The notes beneath the pieces were generated by a model. It saw nothing but the letters and a program-made list of their open reading frames with translations, did not search any database and had not been told where the DNA came from. A stretch of DNA of 64,000 nt, from the NCBI RefSeq assembly GCF_902168435.1, contig NZ_LR656167.1, positions 124,001 through 188,000 of the forward strand. The letters are read 5' to 3'. The DNA is from Bacillus marasmi. GTDB lineage: Bacteria > Bacillota > Bacilli > Bacillales > Cytobacillaceae. This document shows, one piece after another, positions 1 to 8,996 of the stretch (positions are counted from its first letter, which is position 1; each line of letters begins with the position of its first letter). A program made the translations under genes and the position numbers.

Positions 1-1
1 A

Positions 2-424
2 TATGCAGAAAGTATTGAAGGTTCTTCAATCGTGAAAATATCGGTTATGGATGCTAACCCGCTTATGGCGAAAAAAATAGCTGATGCAACAGCCAAGGTT
101 TTTCAAAAAGAAGTACCAAAGCTATTAGAGTTTAAAGATATATCAATTTTTTCAAAAGCAAAGCTAGGATCAAAGCCAATTAATGATGATCATGAAACTA
201 GAATGATGCTTGGCTTTATTGTTGGATTGATTACAAGTGTCGGATTAATCTTTTTAATGAATTTCTTCGATGACACAATCAAATCAGAAAAAGAAGCTGA
301 GCTGTTATTGGACTTGCCTGTCTTTGGGTATATATCAAAAGTCGATACTCGGCAAAAATCTGGATTAAAAAATAAGCGGATAAAAGTTAAGGTTAGGGGA
401 GCATCACATGGAACAATTGAGTAG
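2..424 (+). CDS. epsA: Partial Wzz/YveK-type chain-length regulator (EpsA-like), C-terminal part
   Basis: The reading frame is open from the window edge, so the 5' end of the gene lies outside; only about the last 140 codons are visible. A hydrophobic segment rich in Gly, Ile and Leu (MMLGFIVGLITSVGLIFLMN) is followed by the family's typical DDTIKSEKEAE and LDLPVFGYI motifs. This is the second membrane helix and cytoplasmic tail of a polysaccharide co-polymerase (Wzz domain). The tail normally contacts and activates the tyrosine kinase encoded next. It overlaps the kinase gene by 17 bases, which indicates translational coupling. Assignment to EpsA rests on the tail motif and the gene order. 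Confidence 0.85.
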   Translation, partial: YAESIEGSSIVKISVMDANPLMAKKIADATAKVFQKEVPKLLEFKDISIFSKAKLGSKPINDDHETRMMLGFIVGLITSVGLIFLMNFFDDTIKSEKEAELLLDLPVFGYISKVDTRQKSGLKNKRIKVKVRGASHGTIE

Positions 425-1070
425 AAAATCTACTAATGTAAGAAAAAAAATCAACCTGATCTCATCGACTAATTTTTATAGCAAAGTCCTTGAACAATAT
501 CGTTCAATTCGAACAAACTTTAATTCTTATATAAAAGGACTTGATTACCAAACCTTGTTGATTAGTTCTCCGAATAGCGGAGAAGGAAAATCAACTATCG
601 CTGCCAATTTTGCGATTTCTTTAACACAACAAGGAAGAAGGGTTTTGCTGATTGACGCCGATTTAAGAAAGCCAACTCTTCATTTGTCATTTAAAACGGA
701 TAATACCTTTGGCTTATGCGATGTATTAAGAGGGAATATATTACTAGAGGATTCGATATCTAAGACTGATATCAGCAACTTAGATTTACTATCAAGCGGC
801 TCGATTCCATATAATTCATCTGAGCTATTAGGTTCAAATGAGATGGAAAAGCTTATTGAAAAGGTTACCGGAATTTACGATGTCATTATTTTTGATGCTC
901 CAGCATTGTTGGAAGTTGCTGATGGGAAAATAATAGCGAGTCAATGTGATGGAACAATTCTTGTTTTGAAGTGGGGAAAAACAAAAAGTGATGAGGCGTT
1001 AGAAGCGAAGAAATCACTTGAATCGACAAATGCAAAAGTTTTAGGAGTTATTTTAAACGAAAAGGATTAA
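408..1070 (+). CDS. epsB: CpsD/CapB-type bacterial tyrosine kinase (EpsB-like)
   Basis: A 220-residue cytoplasmic BY-kinase. It shows Walker A SPNSGEGKST at about 54-63, Walker A' LLIDADLRKP at about 80-89 and Walker B VIIFDAPA at about 159-166, in the canonical order and spacing. In this family the enzyme autophosphorylates tyrosines, works with the upstream Wzz partner and controls polymer export and length. The start ATG follows a GGGGA ribosome site inside the end of the preceding gene. The protein stops at VLGVILNEKD soon after the last helix, and no C-terminal tyrosine cluster is visible, which is unusual for an autophosphorylating family member. Confidence 0.9.
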   Translation: MEQLSRKSTNVRKKINLISSTNFYSKVLEQYRSIRTNFNSYIKGLDYQTLLISSPNSGEGKSTIAANFAISLTQQGRRVLLIDADLRKPTLHLSFKTDNTFGLCDVLRGNILLEDSISKTDISNLDLLSSGSIPYNSSELLGSNEMEKLIEKVTGIYDVIIFDAPALLEVADGKIIASQCDGTILVLKWGKTKSDEALEAKKSLESTNAKVLGVILNEKD

Positions 1071-1154
1071 CAATAGTTTTTTCTGATGAACATCATTAAT
1101 GTGTTCTTTTTTTGGGACTAATCGTTCTATATAACGTACAAATCATTCTATATA

Positions 1155-1310
1155 TGGAAAAATATGGTGATGTCTTCTAACCGGTATCAATGGAGGCACT
1201 CGGTCGTGCTGCGGGTTTAAACAACCTTAGACGTAAATCGTCATAAGTGTGATGTGAGGTGGGGTTAGATGCCCTCTACTTATTGGATACGATCTGAAAA
1301 GTATCTTTGG
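1155..1310 (+). ncRNA. Candidate EAR (eps-associated, epsC-motif) RNA leader
   Basis: The 342-base gap between the kinase and the next glycosyltransferase has no ORF but is rich in complementary arms. GCAC (1197-1200)/GTGC (1206-1209) forms a hairpin inside AACC/GGTT arms. ATAAGT (1243-1248) pairs with ACTTAT (1278-1283) around GAGG/CCTC. GATAC (1286-1290) pairs with GTATC (1301-1305). In B. subtilis the EAR RNA, a processive antitermination element, sits at exactly this place, between epsB and epsC, and is needed to read through the long eps operon. Position and structure support the call. I have not aligned it to the family model. Confidence 0.65.
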
Positions 1311-1412
1311 AATTGAGATTTTTCATTATAATGTCTATTCAGATTGTATAATGAAAGTTTTCAATTAACTGCAAGCTGATTTTTTATTTAATTGAATTTG
1401 AAAAGGAGCGAA

Positions 1413-2558
1413 ATGCTGGCATGTTTTAGAGTCAATGCTGGTAAAAGAAAAATGAAAAAAATACTTTATATCACAACTGTCAGTGATACTATTAATTCCT
1501 TTTTAGTACCCCATATAGAAAAGCTAATTAGCGAGGGAAATATAGTTGATTGCGCTTGCTTTATTGATGAAGAAATTGATCCCAAGCTTCGTTCCTTGGG
1601 TGTATTAGTTCACAATGTTCCATTTACGAGAAATCCGCTCAATCCAATTAATTTTAAGGCGTATAAAGAATTGATAAAAATCCAACAGGAGCTCTACTAT
1701 GATATTGTCCATGTGCATACACCGATTGCTGCTATATATGGGAGACTGTTAAAAATAAAGTTTCCGAGAATCAGGACGATTTATACGGTCCACGGGTTTC
1801 ATTTTTATAAAGGTGCACCATTAGTTAATTGGGGCCTTTATTATCCGATTGAGAAATTCATGACAAATTATACAGATGCGATGATTACAATTAATAGCGA
1901 GGATTATAAAATTGCAAAAAAACTAAGATGTAAGGAAACTCTCATCGTAAACGGTGTAGGAGTTAATTTTGCCTCCTATAATAAAGAATTATTTGACAGG
2001 AGCCATGTTAGAAAAAAACTAGATTTACATAATAATGATTTTGTATTGATTATGATTGCCGAGGTGAATAAAAATAAAAATCACCAACAAATGATCAAGG
2101 CTGTTGAGATTTTAAAGAATAAGGGAATCGAAGTCAAGGTAATCTGTGCTGGAGGCGGGCCGCTTCTTAACGTTCTTAAACAAGAGGTGAAAGCTAGGAA
2201 ATTAGCAAACAATATTGTATTTTTAGGCTCGCGAACAGATGTCAATCAATTAATTGTCGCCAGTGATTTAGGTATATTAGTATCCTTTCGCGAAGGCTTG
2301 CCCCGAAATATTATGGAATTAATGGCCTGCCAAAAACCTGTAATTGGCACAAATATTCGTGGAATAAGGGACTTAGTTGAAGATGGAGTGACGGGATATT
2401 TAGTTGGTGTTGGTGACGAGAAAGCAACAGCGGCAAAAATTGAAGAGCTTTATCATCAGCGGGAGCGATTGGAGCAAATGGGCGCAAACGCATATGAATT
2501 TATCCAAAAATTTGATGTCGACTCCGTAATGAAAAGTATGGAAAGGGTTTATCGATAA
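1413..2558 (+). CDS. epsD: Glycosyltransferase family 4, EpsD-like
   Basis: A GT-B retaining glycosyltransferase of about 382 residues. The N-terminal half carries DIVHVHTPIA and VHGFHFYKGAP, which match the characteristic block of B. subtilis EpsD. The C-terminal half has the E-x7-E donor-binding motif EGLPRNIME. It should transfer a nucleotide-activated sugar to the lipid-linked repeat unit on the cytoplasmic face of the membrane. I chose ATG 1413 because AAGGAG lies just upstream (1403-1408). An internal ATG at 1452 (MKKILYIT) is where homologues often begin but has no clear ribosome site. EpsC, which lies between epsB and epsD in B. subtilis, is absent here. Confidence 0.85.
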   Translation: MLACFRVNAGKRKMKKILYITTVSDTINSFLVPHIEKLISEGNIVDCACFIDEEIDPKLRSLGVLVHNVPFTRNPLNPINFKAYKELIKIQQELYYDIVHVHTPIAAIYGRLLKIKFPRIRTIYTVHGFHFYKGAPLVNWGLYYPIEKFMTNYTDAMITINSEDYKIAKKLRCKETLIVNGVGVNFASYNKELFDRSHVRKKLDLHNNDFVLIMIAEVNKNKNHQQMIKAVEILKNKGIEVKVICAGGGPLLNVLKQEVKARKLANNIVFLGSRTDVNQLIVASDLGILVSFREGLPRNIMELMACQKPVIGTNIRGIRDLVEDGVTGYLVGVGDEKATAAKIEELYHQRERLEQMGANAYEFIQKFDVDSVMKSMERVYR

Positions 2559-2560
2559 AG

Positions 2561-3745
2561 ATGGAGCAGAAATACGTAATGTTTAGCGTGCAAAATATCC
2601 TCATTTTAATGATGGTGCTTTTCTTTGGGTTTACTTCGTTAAGATTTGGTGGGTTTGGAATAGGTGAAATCATCTTATTATTCTTTTGCATTCTCCAATT
2701 AATTGGACAACGGAGTATCGTGTTATCGATAGAAAAACACCTGTTTTCCTTATTTTGGATAAGCTATCTTTTCGTTATTTCGATTGGATATTGCGTCAAT
2801 CGATTTTTTGATATTAATCCGCAGTTTGTTTCTTTTGATTATCAGGCCTATATTGTTGTGCTGTTTTTATGCTTCACGTTTGAAACCTTGTTTAAAGAAA
2901 GTAGCTTTGTTCATCTATACAGTATCATCCGATTTATTTATTTTATTGGATTAGCTATGATTGGCGTATTATTTATTTTATTTTTGGAAGGCTATAGGGT
3001 TCTCTTTGGTTACTATATTACCTATGCAGGATCAGACATTTTCTCTCCATTTGCTAATGATTACCATCAATTTGCTTATTTTGTGGCCCCCCTCCCATTT
3101 ATTGGATTGTACATTTTTACAAAGGAAAATAATTTTATCATAAAAATTCTAGCAGTGCTTGGCGTGCTGTTAAGTGTCGATATTGGCTTAGCCACTACCT
3201 CATCAACCCTAGTGGCAGCATGGATATTGGCATTATTAGTCCTCGTAATATCAATGATTACTTTCGGTCTGAAGAGACTACGGGATGATGCAAGCCTGCT
3301 ACTAGTCCTGCTATGCATTGGGAGCTTCATTTTACTATTTAATTATGAAAAGATATTCGTCATCATTCAGGATTTTTTTTATGCAGATTCCAATGGTGGA
3401 AGCAGATTAACAATCTGGACTAACGCAATGAAAGCATGGCTCCACTCTCCAGTTTTTGGGCTTGGACCAGGTTCTTTCAGTGGCGAACATGTTTTTGATG
3501 GTTATGAGGCACATAATACTTTTTTACAAATATTAACACAAGGTGGAGTTGTTGCAGGATTCATCTATTTGTTGTTTATTTCAAAATTAATCAAAATGAC
3601 GCATGTGAATCTATTTCTTTTATGTGGTGTTATATCATTAGTAGCCTATGGATTTGGAATCAATGATCTACGAAGAACCGTGCTTTGGTTTTATTTTATC
3701 TTATTCTATTATTTAAGCTTAAAAAGTAAAGGAGAAGGCAGTTGA
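2561..3745 (+). CDS. O-antigen ligase/polymerase-like membrane protein (Wzy-like)
   Basis: A 394-residue, very hydrophobic protein with roughly ten to twelve predicted membrane helices. A larger loop after the middle carries GGSRLTIWTNAMKAW followed by GLGPGSF and EAHNTFLQ. Arg and His residues in such a loop are typical of the Wzy_C/O-antigen ligase family, which polymerises or ligates lipid-linked repeat units outside the membrane. The start lies two bases after the epsD-like stop, and the 3' end overlaps the next gene. In this cluster it is the only polymerase candidate. The exact linkage cannot be inferred. Confidence 0.75.
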   Translation: MEQKYVMFSVQNILILMMVLFFGFTSLRFGGFGIGEIILLFFCILQLIGQRSIVLSIEKHLFSLFWISYLFVISIGYCVNRFFDINPQFVSFDYQAYIVVLFLCFTFETLFKESSFVHLYSIIRFIYFIGLAMIGVLFILFLEGYRVLFGYYITYAGSDIFSPFANDYHQFAYFVAPLPFIGLYIFTKENNFIIKILAVLGVLLSVDIGLATTSSTLVAAWILALLVLVISMITFGLKRLRDDASLLLVLLCIGSFILLFNYEKIFVIIQDFFYADSNGGSRLTIWTNAMKAWLHSPVFGLGPGSFSGEHVFDGYEAHNTFLQILTQGGVVAGFIYLLFISKLIKMTHVNLFLLCGVISLVAYGFGINDLRRTVLWFYFILFYYLSLKSKGEGS

Positions 3746-4764
3746 TGGAACAACCATTACTATCAATTATCATCCCCGTATATAATTCTGAGAAAACAAT
3801 TAGCCGAGCAATAATAAGCGTTTTAGAACAAGCTTCGGTTGAGCTTGAATTGATTTTAGTCAATGATGGTTCAACTGATGAAAGCCTTCATTTAATGAAA
3901 CGATTTACAGAAATGGATTCAAGAATTAAGTTGTTTACGAGGCAGAATGAGGGAGTCAGTTCAGCAAGGAATTTCGGAATTCAGCAGGCAAAAGGAAAAT
4001 ATATTACGTTTTTGGATGCTGATGATTATTACATTGAAAATGGCTTGGAAAAAATCATGAAGGATGTAAATGAAAATACTCAATTAGTCATCTATGGTTA
4101 TGATATTGTTTATGAAAATAAAACAATTGAATGCAGTCCACCGTTTAAATCGTGCTTACAATTCTCTGAATACGATGACTTCCGCGAATACTGCCTCCTA
4201 CTAATTGAAAACGAAATAATTAATGCCCCATGGAACAAAGTATATTTAGCTGAGTTTTTGCGAGAGCATAACATCCTATTTCCGCCTGAACTGGACATGG
4301 GGGAGGACTTGAAATTTAATCTCGGCGTCCTTAGAGATGTACAATACGTGAATGTAATACCCCAACCAATCGTAAATTATACGGTCAATAAAGGAGCAGG
4401 ACTAGTTTCTAAATTCAGAGGAAACCGCCTCGAACTAAGGTATAATTTGATGGTAGAATTGAAAAATTTGATTTCTTATTGGCGAAAACTTGATAAGACA
4501 GAAGCCGTGATTGATTCGATGCTGATTCGAGATATCATGGCTTTTTTTATGGACTTTTTTAAATCAAATTGCGATTATACGAGAACAGAAAAACGGAAAA
4601 TGGCTAAGACAGTACTTCGCCATGATGTAATTAAGCAAATCCTTGCTAAACAACATCAGTATGATTTAGCTACGAGGCTAATTAAAGGTATTTTAGTTAC
4701 TAGCAATTCCAGTTTGATTTTAATCGCGGCTAAAATTCTGAATTTAGGGAGGAGATTTCGATGA
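3745..4764 (+). CDS. Glycosyltransferase family 2
   Basis: A GT-A inverting transferase of about 339 residues. The nucleotide-binding block SIIIPVYNSEKTISRAI and VNDGSTDES is followed by the metal-binding region FLDADDYY at about 90-97. Polar and helical sequence fills the C-terminal 200 residues, as in Eps-type GT2 proteins. The ATG at 3745 shares a base with the previous stop; a TTG at 3742 is an alternative, and AAAGGAG serves both. The next gene overlaps by four bases, so the genes are translationally coupled. The sugar specificity is unknown. Confidence 0.85.
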   Translation: MEQPLLSIIIPVYNSEKTISRAIISVLEQASVELELILVNDGSTDESLHLMKRFTEMDSRIKLFTRQNEGVSSARNFGIQQAKGKYITFLDADDYYIENGLEKIMKDVNENTQLVIYGYDIVYENKTIECSPPFKSCLQFSEYDDFREYCLLLIENEIINAPWNKVYLAEFLREHNILFPPELDMGEDLKFNLGVLRDVQYVNVIPQPIVNYTVNKGAGLVSKFRGNRLELRYNLMVELKNLISYWRKLDKTEAVIDSMLIRDIMAFFMDFFKSNCDYTRTEKRKMAKTVLRHDVIKQILAKQHQYDLATRLIKGILVTSNSSLILIAAKILNLGRRFR

Positions 4765-5765
4765 AGATTAGTGTGATTGTTACTGCTTACAATGTTGAAA
4801 AATATATTGCTAAGTGTCTTCAATCAATTGTTTCCCAAACCTATCAAAATCTCGAAATCATTGTTGTTAATGACGGTTCCAACGATGGGACACTTGAGAA
4901 AATCTCAAGGTTTGCTCAAACAGATCAGCGTTTTATAGTGATAAATCAGAATAATGGTGGACTCAGCTCGGCGCGAAATGCTGGCTTGATGTTGGCAAGT
5001 GGGGCTTACATTGGCTTTATTGACGGGGACGATTATATTGCACTAGATATGTACGAGCATCTTTTCAAATTGGCTGTTGAGAACGATAGTGAAATTTCGA
5101 TGTGTGCAGTACTAAAGGTATATAACAGTTATTTCGAAAAGGATTGCTACAATGAAACTTCTCGAGTCATGAATAAGCAGGAGGCTCTTCAAGCACTTGT
5201 CGAAGAGGAATATGTTAAGCATTATGCCTGTAACAAGCTATACAAGGCGAGTCTTTTTGCAAAGATTAACTATCCAGTCGGAAAACTGTATGAAGATATT
5301 TTTACAACGTATAAATTATTTGGCCTCGCTAATAAATTAGCTTATTCGAATAAAGTCGGTTATTACTATGTACAAAGACAAGGAAGTATTTTGCGGTCAA
5401 GGTTTGATGAAAGAAAACTGGATTGTATATCTGCGTTTACGGAATTTAAGGATTATGTGGATAAACATTACCCAGCCCTTAGCGGCAAGCTACGTTGGCG
5501 TGTCAACCTGTCAGTCATTAATTCGCTATTTGATATGCTAAAATCGGAAGCCGTCTATTCAGATTGCCAATATACGAATATTGCACCAAAGCTGATTACG
5601 CATGTACGCAAAAACCTATTATTCTACTTGTTTAGCACAGAAATATCACGAGAATATCGAGTGTTGTCTGTGCTTTCATTAGGAGGTTACTCATTTATGA
5701 AGCTTTTGTTTAAAAAGACAGTTATCAGAAGAATGGTTCTTAAGAAGTCTGCAAATTTGGCTTAG
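4761..5765 (+). CDS. Glycosyltransferase family 2
   Basis: A 334-residue GT-A protein with SVIVTAYNVEKYI, VNDGSNDG, a GGLSSARNAG substrate-binding block and the DXD-type motif FIDGDDYI. These are the canonical family 2 signatures shared with B. subtilis EpsE/EpsJ. GGGAGGAG at about 4748-4755 precedes the ATG, which overlaps the preceding stop (ATGA). It probably adds one sugar of the repeat unit at the cytoplasmic membrane face. Which sugar it adds cannot be read from the sequence. Confidence 0.87.
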   Translation: MKISVIVTAYNVEKYIAKCLQSIVSQTYQNLEIIVVNDGSNDGTLEKISRFAQTDQRFIVINQNNGGLSSARNAGLMLASGAYIGFIDGDDYIALDMYEHLFKLAVENDSEISMCAVLKVYNSYFEKDCYNETSRVMNKQEALQALVEEEYVKHYACNKLYKASLFAKINYPVGKLYEDIFTTYKLFGLANKLAYSNKVGYYYVQRQGSILRSRFDERKLDCISAFTEFKDYVDKHYPALSGKLRWRVNLSVINSLFDMLKSEAVYSDCQYTNIAPKLITHVRKNLLFYLFSTEISREYRVLSVLSLGGYSFMKLLFKKTVIRRMVLKKSANLA

Positions 5766-5776
5766 GAGTGTAATGG

Positions 5777-6892
5777 ATGAAGAAGATTCTATTTGTTATT
5801 GATCGTATGGTCATCGGAGGCGCAGAGAAAGTGTTAATCGATATCGTTAACCATCTTCCGGAGAATCAATATGATATTACTGTTTTTTCGTTGTTTGCTG
5901 GAGGTGAATTATCAAACCAGTTTCGGAAAGGTGTTCACCATTATAGCTGGTTTGATAGACAGTATAAAGGAATATACAGAGTCATCCGTTATTTAAATCC
6001 CGAAAAAATCTATCGTAAATATATTCAAGATAGCTATGATATTGAAATTGCCTTCAAAACAGGAATGCCGGAGAAAATTATCGCTGCCTCACCTAACAAA
6101 AATTCTAAGAAAATCGCCTGGATTCATGGTGATATGGAACATCAAAATTTTGGTCTTGAAAGTCATCGAACAAAAGCAAAGCAACGTGAATGTTATCTGA
6201 AGTTTGATGAGATTATTGCAGTTTCACAAAAATGCAAGCGGAGCTTTCAACAAATCGTTGGGGATTTCAATAATGTAAAGGTCATCTATAACGGTGTCAA
6301 TATTGAAAAAATCAACATATTGGCGCAAGAAATGCTAGAACTGCCAAAAGAGACAGATGTACTGAACTTTATTTCTGTAGTACGTTTGCACCATGATAAG
6401 GGAGTAGACCGGATGATTTTAGCGATTGAAAACCTGGTTAAACAAGGTGTCACCGGTTTCAAGGTTTGGGTAGTTGGAGATGGAGATTTAAGGAACTTTC
6501 TGCAAAATATGATTACCGAAAAAGGATTGGACTCGTACATTGTTCTGTTAGGATGGCGAATTAATCCTTATAAGTATATACATCATAGCGATGTGTTTAT
6601 TTTACCATCAAGATCGGAACCATTTGGTATTTCTGTCATTGAAGCTATGAATTTAGGCTTGCCTGTCATTAGCACTAAATGTGGAGGTGCTGAAGAGATT
6701 ATTGGTAATGATGAGTATGGAAGATTAGTAGAAAACAGCGTTGACGGTATATATTTCGGCATGAAACAGGCGATTGTTGATTTCAAAAGAAAAAAAGCGG
6801 TTGACTCTAAAAAAAGTCTAGAAAGAGGGACGGACTTCAGTATTCAAGCGATGATAAAAAATGTAGAGGAGGGAATATTGTCAAAATGGTAG
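5777..6892 (+). CDS. Glycosyltransferase family 4
   Basis: A 371-residue GT-B protein starting MKKILFVIDRMVIGGAEKVL, the typical GGAE acceptor-side motif. It continues with VIYNGVNIEKI, SVVRLHHDKGVDRMI and the donor-site E-x7-E motif EPFGISVIE. GAGTGTAATGG precedes the ATG. It belongs to the eps run and is most likely a retaining transferase for the repeat unit. It resembles EpsF in role, but I see no specific signature, so no symbol is given. Confidence 0.87.
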   Translation: MKKILFVIDRMVIGGAEKVLIDIVNHLPENQYDITVFSLFAGGELSNQFRKGVHHYSWFDRQYKGIYRVIRYLNPEKIYRKYIQDSYDIEIAFKTGMPEKIIAASPNKNSKKIAWIHGDMEHQNFGLESHRTKAKQRECYLKFDEIIAVSQKCKRSFQQIVGDFNNVKVIYNGVNIEKINILAQEMLELPKETDVLNFISVVRLHHDKGVDRMILAIENLVKQGVTGFKVWVVGDGDLRNFLQNMITEKGLDSYIVLLGWRINPYKYIHHSDVFILPSRSEPFGISVIEAMNLGLPVISTKCGGAEEIIGNDEYGRLVENSVDGIYFGMKQAIVDFKRKKAVDSKKSLERGTDFSIQAMIKNVEEGILSKW

Positions 6893-7962
6893 ACGAAGCT
6901 TTAGTTAGTATAGTGATGCCAATTTATAATGCTGAAAAATATCTTACTGTATCTGTAAACAGCGTGTTAAATCAATCGTATCGAAACATCGAATTGATTT
7001 TAATTAATGATGGTTCAGAGGATGATAGTGCCGCTATGTGCGATGGATTTGCGAAACGGGACAGGAGAATTCGTGTTTATCATAGTGAAAATAATGGGCC
7101 TGGAGCAGCAAGAAATTTAGGTATCTCTTTGGCAAACGGAAATTATATTCAATTTATTGATAGCGATGATTATATTGAAAGAGATATGGTTAAGCAGATG
7201 GTAAACTCACTGAAAAAAAGGTCTGCTGACTTAGCTGTGTGTGGGATGAGGAGGGTACATCCTGAAGAAAATGGTCAGGAGCTCTTCTTTATTCCTAAAA
7301 AATTATCATATTACCATGAAATAAAGAAGGATTTTATTCAACTGCTTAAGCAAGGATTAGCCTATTCACCCTGTAATAAACTGTACAAAAAAAGCATTAT
7401 TGATAACCATAACATTCGGTTTGATCCTGACATATTAAATGGTGAAGATGCGATTTTCAATATTGATTACCTGTTACATTGTCAGAAAGTGAAGATACTT
7501 GATTGTGCCTTTTATGTCTATTATCAAAGATCTGGCAGTCTAACTCATCATTATTATAAAGATAAAGAAAAAGCACAATTATTACTATTTAATAAACTAA
7601 GCAAATATTTATCAATGAATATACCGAATGAAATACAAAAGGAATTCAATGCTTATTATTTAATGGAATTTAGCTATGTTATTTTTCAAACTAGCACAAG
7701 CGTAAGGAGCGTTAGTGAGTTACTTGGTGCAATAAAGCATACGAGGAAGTTTGTTAAAACTCCAGAGTTTTCAAATGTATTAACTAATACATATTCATAT
7801 AGTTGGATTCAAAGATTGGTATTGTTTTTAGCAAAGTTTAAAGGTGAATCGCTAATTGTGTTAATTTTTTACGTATATAACAAGTTAAGGAACCGCAGTT
7901 ATATGAGCTCCTTTATTGAATTAATGGCACTCCGAGAGCTCACGTCTTTGGGAGGAATATAA
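6886..7962 (+). CDS. Glycosyltransferase family 2
   Basis: A 358-residue GT-A protein with SIVMPIYNAEKYL, LINDGSEDDS, NNGPGAARNLG and the metal motif FIDSDDYI. The start ATG lies inside the end of the preceding gene (7-base overlap), with AGAGGAGGG at 6865-6873. After the catalytic domain comes a hydrophobic stretch near residues 310-330 (LVLFLAKFKGESLIVLIFYV), which may associate with the membrane. The acceptor and donor are unknown. Confidence 0.86.
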   Translation: MVDEALVSIVMPIYNAEKYLTVSVNSVLNQSYRNIELILINDGSEDDSAAMCDGFAKRDRRIRVYHSENNGPGAARNLGISLANGNYIQFIDSDDYIERDMVKQMVNSLKKRSADLAVCGMRRVHPEENGQELFFIPKKLSYYHEIKKDFIQLLKQGLAYSPCNKLYKKSIIDNHNIRFDPDILNGEDAIFNIDYLLHCQKVKILDCAFYVYYQRSGSLTHHYYKDKEKAQLLLFNKLSKYLSMNIPNEIQKEFNAYYLMEFSYVIFQTSTSVRSVSELLGAIKHTRKFVKTPEFSNVLTNTYSYSWIQRLVLFLAKFKGESLIVLIFYVYNKLRNRSYMSSFIELMALRELTSLGGI

Positions 7963-8970
7963 TTGTGTAGGCTGTCAGTTATTATCCCGGTTTATAATGT
8001 GGAGAATTTTTTAGGTACTTGTTTAGATTCTGTATTAAATCAATCATTTGCTGACTTCGAAGTGATATTAATTAATGATGGTTCAATGGATGCCTCTGGA
8101 GAAATTTGTAATAGCTATGCTAAAGAAGATAGGCGAATAAAGGTTTTTCATCTGAAAAATTCAGGACCATCCGTAGCAAGAAATTTTGGGTTGAAGCAAG
8201 CTATTGGTGAATATCTCATGTTTATTGATAGTGATGATTACATTATTCAAGATACCTTTAGCTTGTTAATTGATACGGCTGAGAAAAATCAAGCAAGTCT
8301 GGTCGTCTACCCCTACTATGAGAAAAATGGGGACCAACTTATGTATCGAAAGGTAACGGAATGCTTCTATAACGAAATAGAGGGGAAAAGAGCGTTTTTA
8401 AAACACGTTTGGCTTGAGGATGAGTGGCTTGCCTCATTAGTCAATAAGCTCTACCGGACTGAAGTTATCAGAAACAATGGTTTATTTTTCATAGAAGAGT
8501 TTCATATTGCTGAAGATTATTTATTTAATTTAAGGTATGTCGATGCTGCAGAAAGTGCGATTAGCATCAATGTCCCGATGTACTATTATATTCGGCACGA
8601 GTCAAGCGTTTCTTCGAGGATCATATATAACAAATATGATATTGCCCTCACCTTGTATCGTGAATCCATGCAACTACTTATGAAATACAAACTGACGGAC
8701 TCAAAGGCTATAGGCAAAATTTACGCTGAATTTGCCACCCACTTAGTTCGTGCTTTATACGAGCCAACGAGGCAGGGCTTCCAAGCTTCTATTTTTCATA
8801 AATTGGATGAAATAAGAAGATATATGAACTGCCGGGAAGCACGCTCACTCTTTGTAGCACGAATTGACCTTTCATCCTTCAACCAGTTCGCAATTTTTTG
8901 CTTGAAAAATAAACAAAGCCTACTATATTATTTTGTTTTTAAACTATTAAATATGCACAAGGGGTTGTAG
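7963..8970 (+). CDS. Glycosyltransferase family 2 (TTG start)
   Basis: A 335-residue GT-A protein with LSVIIPVYNVENFL, LINDGSMD, NSGPSVARNFG and MFIDSDDYI. The start is TTG directly after the previous stop, with GGAGGA at 7951-7956 six bases upstream; no suitable ATG lies nearby. It is the fourth family 2 enzyme of the locus and closely resembles the preceding one in its first 100 residues, which suggests tandem duplication followed by divergence. Confidence 0.86.
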   Translation: MCRLSVIIPVYNVENFLGTCLDSVLNQSFADFEVILINDGSMDASGEICNSYAKEDRRIKVFHLKNSGPSVARNFGLKQAIGEYLMFIDSDDYIIQDTFSLLIDTAEKNQASLVVYPYYEKNGDQLMYRKVTECFYNEIEGKRAFLKHVWLEDEWLASLVNKLYRTEVIRNNGLFFIEEFHIAEDYLFNLRYVDAAESAISINVPMYYYIRHESSVSSRIIYNKYDIALTLYRESMQLLMKYKLTDSKAIGKIYAEFATHLVRALYEPTRQGFQASIFHKLDEIRRYMNCREARSLFVARIDLSSFNQFAIFCLKNKQSLLYYFVFKLLNMHKGL

Positions 8971-8996
8971 TTAATCTCTATGAAAAGGGACTTTTA

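Noticed and set aside
1347-1352. TATAAT upstream of the EpsD-like gene as an internal promoter
   Set aside because: No -35 element lies at a suitable distance, and the gene lies inside an operon with a candidate antitermination leader.
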